Source: an uncultured Altererythrobacter sp. | Lineage (GTDB): Bacteria > Pseudomonadota > Alphaproteobacteria > Sphingomonadales > Sphingomonadaceae | NCBI GenBank assembly: GCA_937950385.1 | Contig: CALFEA010000254.1 | Location: 1-7,698 of the forward strand | Direction of reading: 5' to 3' | DNA length: 7,698 bases | In this document: positions 6,194 through 7,698 of the stretch, piece after piece | Layout of the letters: the number at the start of each line of letters is the position of its first letter | Numbering within the stretch: the stretch's first letter is position 1 | Made by a program: the position numbers and the translations under genes | Notes under the pieces: generated by a model | Seen by the model: only the letters and a program-made list of their open reading frames with translations | What the model was told of the DNA's origin: nothing | The model's database searches: none

Positions 6194-7698
6194 ATGGACC
6201 GGATACTCATCAGCATCGCTGCGCTCTTTGCGCTCCTCATTCCCGTGCACGCCTCAGCCGATCAAGGCGATATCGACGCCGCTGCCCGCGGGGTCGTGCG
6301 CGTCGTGCTGATCGGATCGGATGGCGAGGAGGTCTACCCCGTCAGCCACGGCTCCGGCTTTGCCATAACCCCGACCAAAATTCTCACCAATGCGCATGTT
6401 ATCAAAGAAGCATTGCAGGACGACACGCTGGAAATTGGCATTGTCCCCAGCCAAGGCGAAGAGGCTGCCTATGGCAAGCCGCTGGCGGTCAGCCCGCGCA
6501 ATGATTTGGCCTTGATCGAAATAACTGAGGGCAGCTTACGCCTGCCGCCGCTGACGATGGCGGGCCGGTCTGGCGGCGATATGGGTGAGGTGAGCTCGGT
6601 TGGCTATCCGATGAATGTTGACCGCGCGCAAGGCCTAGAGATTGGCGATATTTTCCGTGCTCAACCGCCGGTGAAAAGCCGCGGGTTTTTGTCAGGCGCG
6701 CGTCCTTCGCGCCAATTCGATACGATATTGCACACAGCGCCGATTGCCCGCGGCAATTCAGGCGGGCCATTGCTGGATGGATGCGGACGCGTGCTGGGCG
6801 TAAACAGTTTTGGCGCGGATAGTGATGGGTCTGATGCAGAGTTTTACTTCGCTGTATCCATGCGCGAAGTTCTCCCCTTCCTGCGCGACAATGGGGTGGA
6901 GCCGCAGGTCAACGCCCTTCCCTGCCGTTCAATTGCAGATTTGAATGCCTCTGAGGCTGCAAGGCTGGAAGAAAAGCGCGAGGCCGCGCGCGCGATCATG
7001 GAAAAGCGCGATGCAGAAATCAGCGCAAAACGCGAGCGGGCACAATTGGAAGCGCAGCTTGCGGTGATGAACGAGCGCGAGAATATGATGGCGATGGCAA
7101 TGCTCGCCTTGTTGGTGGCCATCGGCGCAGGCTATTTCGCGATACAGGCGCGGCGCGAAAGCGCGCTTTACGAAGAGGATGATGAAGAGAACAACTCGCG
7201 CAAATTGATGGGCTTTAGCGCCTTGGCCGTTGCGGCCGTGCTAGCGGCGGGCTTCCTTTGGATCAGCCGCCCTGGCCTGGAAGATATAGATCGGCGTATT
7301 GCTGCGGCGATGAATGAGGATGGCGATCCTAACGAAGGCGTAGAAAGCACTTCTGAAGAAGGCACTCTTATATGTACCCTCGTCCCAGAGCGCAGCCGCA
7401 TCACAGGCGCACGCCAAGACGATGTCGAATTTGCATGGGCAAGCGATGGATGCGTGAATGACCGCACGCAATATGGCCTCAAAAATGCCGAATGGACCCG
7501 TGTGTTTGTGCCCAATAATGAGGATGCGGTGGCGATTAACACCTATGATCCTGAAACGCGCACCTTCCGCACGGACCGCTATTTGCTTGGGCAAAATGAT
7601 ATGGAGCTGGCCCGCGAAGCACGGGGCAAATACAAACCGCCGCAATGCGGTGTGACCGATGCCTCGCGCACTTTGGGCGAACAGCAATCAGGCGTGCG
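6194..7698 (+). CDS. Membrane-anchored trypsin-like serine protease with C-terminal extra domain, 3'-truncated by window edge
   Basis: This frame runs without a stop to the window end (at least 501 residues). Residues 1-22 form a signal peptide (MDR, then a hydrophobic core, Ala-Ser-Ala before a likely cleavage after 22). A chymotrypsin-fold protease domain like HtrA/DegP follows, with catalytic His68 (TNAHV), Asp104 (RNDLALI) and Ser189 (RGNSGGPLL). There is no PDZ domain. Residues about 251-297 are a charged, Ala/Glu/Arg/Lys-rich helix, probably a coiled-coil stalk. Transmembrane segments lie at about 298-318 and 338-358, joined by an acidic loop (EEDDEENN) flanked by basic residues. A C-terminal region with Cys394, Cys420 and Cys485 follows. 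The protease and tail are therefore predicted to be periplasmic and the loop cytoplasmic. An in-frame ATG at 6185, preceded by GAG at a better distance, is an alternative start. It probably cleaves envelope proteins; the target is unknown. Confidence 0.88.
   Translation, partial: MDRILISIAALFALLIPVHASADQGDIDAAARGVVRVVLIGSDGEEVYPVSHGSGFAITPTKILTNAHVIKEALQDDTLEIGIVPSQGEEAAYGKPLAVSPRNDLALIEITEGSLRLPPLTMAGRSGGDMGEVSSVGYPMNVDRAQGLEIGDIFRAQPPVKSRGFLSGARPSRQFDTILHTAPIARGNSGGPLLDGCGRVLGVNSFGADSDGSDAEFYFAVSMREVLPFLRDNGVEPQVNALPCRSIADLNASEAARLEEKREAARAIMEKRDAEISAKRERAQLEAQLAVMNERENMMAMAMLALLVAIGAGYFAIQARRESALYEEDDEENNSRKLMGFSALAVAAVLAAGFLWISRPGLEDIDRRIAAAMNEDGDPNEGVESTSEEGTLICTLVPERSRITGARQDDVEFAWASDGCVNDRTQYGLKNAEWTRVFVPNNEDAVAINTYDPETRTFRTDRYLLGQNDMELAREARGKYKPPQCGVTDASRTLGEQQSGV

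Noticed and set aside
6058..6504. Open plus-strand frame across the start of the protease gene, with several cysteines
   Set aside because: It overlaps the start of ada and the protease signal and catalytic region. Its product is Arg/Cys-rich without a recognisable domain, typical of an out-of-frame reading of GC-rich coding sequence.

Overview
The window looks like chromosome of an alphaproteobacterium, most probably a sphingomonad of the Erythrobacter/Altererythrobacter type. The basis is moderately GC-rich coding with GC-rich third positions, an iron-sulfur photolyase of the FeS-BCP class, and a small Ala-rich secreted protein ending in an acidic tail. The taxon is an inference from style and gene content; no rRNA or tRNA is present to settle it. 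There is no CRISPR array, IS element, phage gene or other sign of mobile DNA. This is a compact, mostly housekeeping and stress-response region.

Left part, plus strand (1-3848): the C-terminal three quarters of the replication-restart helicase PriA (start lies outside the window), then after 27 bases a complete FeS-BCP/CryPro-type photolyase, then after 19 bases a Gtt1-like glutathione S-transferase. All three read the same way with short gaps and could form one transcript. A perfect 8-bp inverted repeat follows the GST gene.

Middle (3849-4296): a self-contained single-gene unit. It has a candidate sigma70-type promoter, a 71-residue exported or membrane-anchored peptide, and a strong intrinsic terminator. 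The terminator also separates it from the convergent genes to the right.

Right part: the minus-strand pair ada (bifunctional alkylation-damage sensor and O6-methylguanine methyltransferase) and an isocitrate lyase/PEP-mutase superfamily enzyme are separated by one base, so they are almost certainly co-transcribed. Divergent from ada, on the plus strand from about 6194 and still open at the window end, is a large membrane protein. It has a signal peptide, a trypsin-like serine protease domain with a full His-Asp-Ser triad, a charged helical stalk, two transmembrane segments and an extra C-terminal region containing cysteines.

Taken together, three of the seven genes handle damaged DNA or stalled forks (priA, photolyase, ada), and two others (GST, secreted protease) fit general stress and envelope care. 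I see no obviously new defence or mobile system. The least ordinary items are the protease architecture, the ada-PEP-mutase-like pair and the small monocistronic peptide gene.
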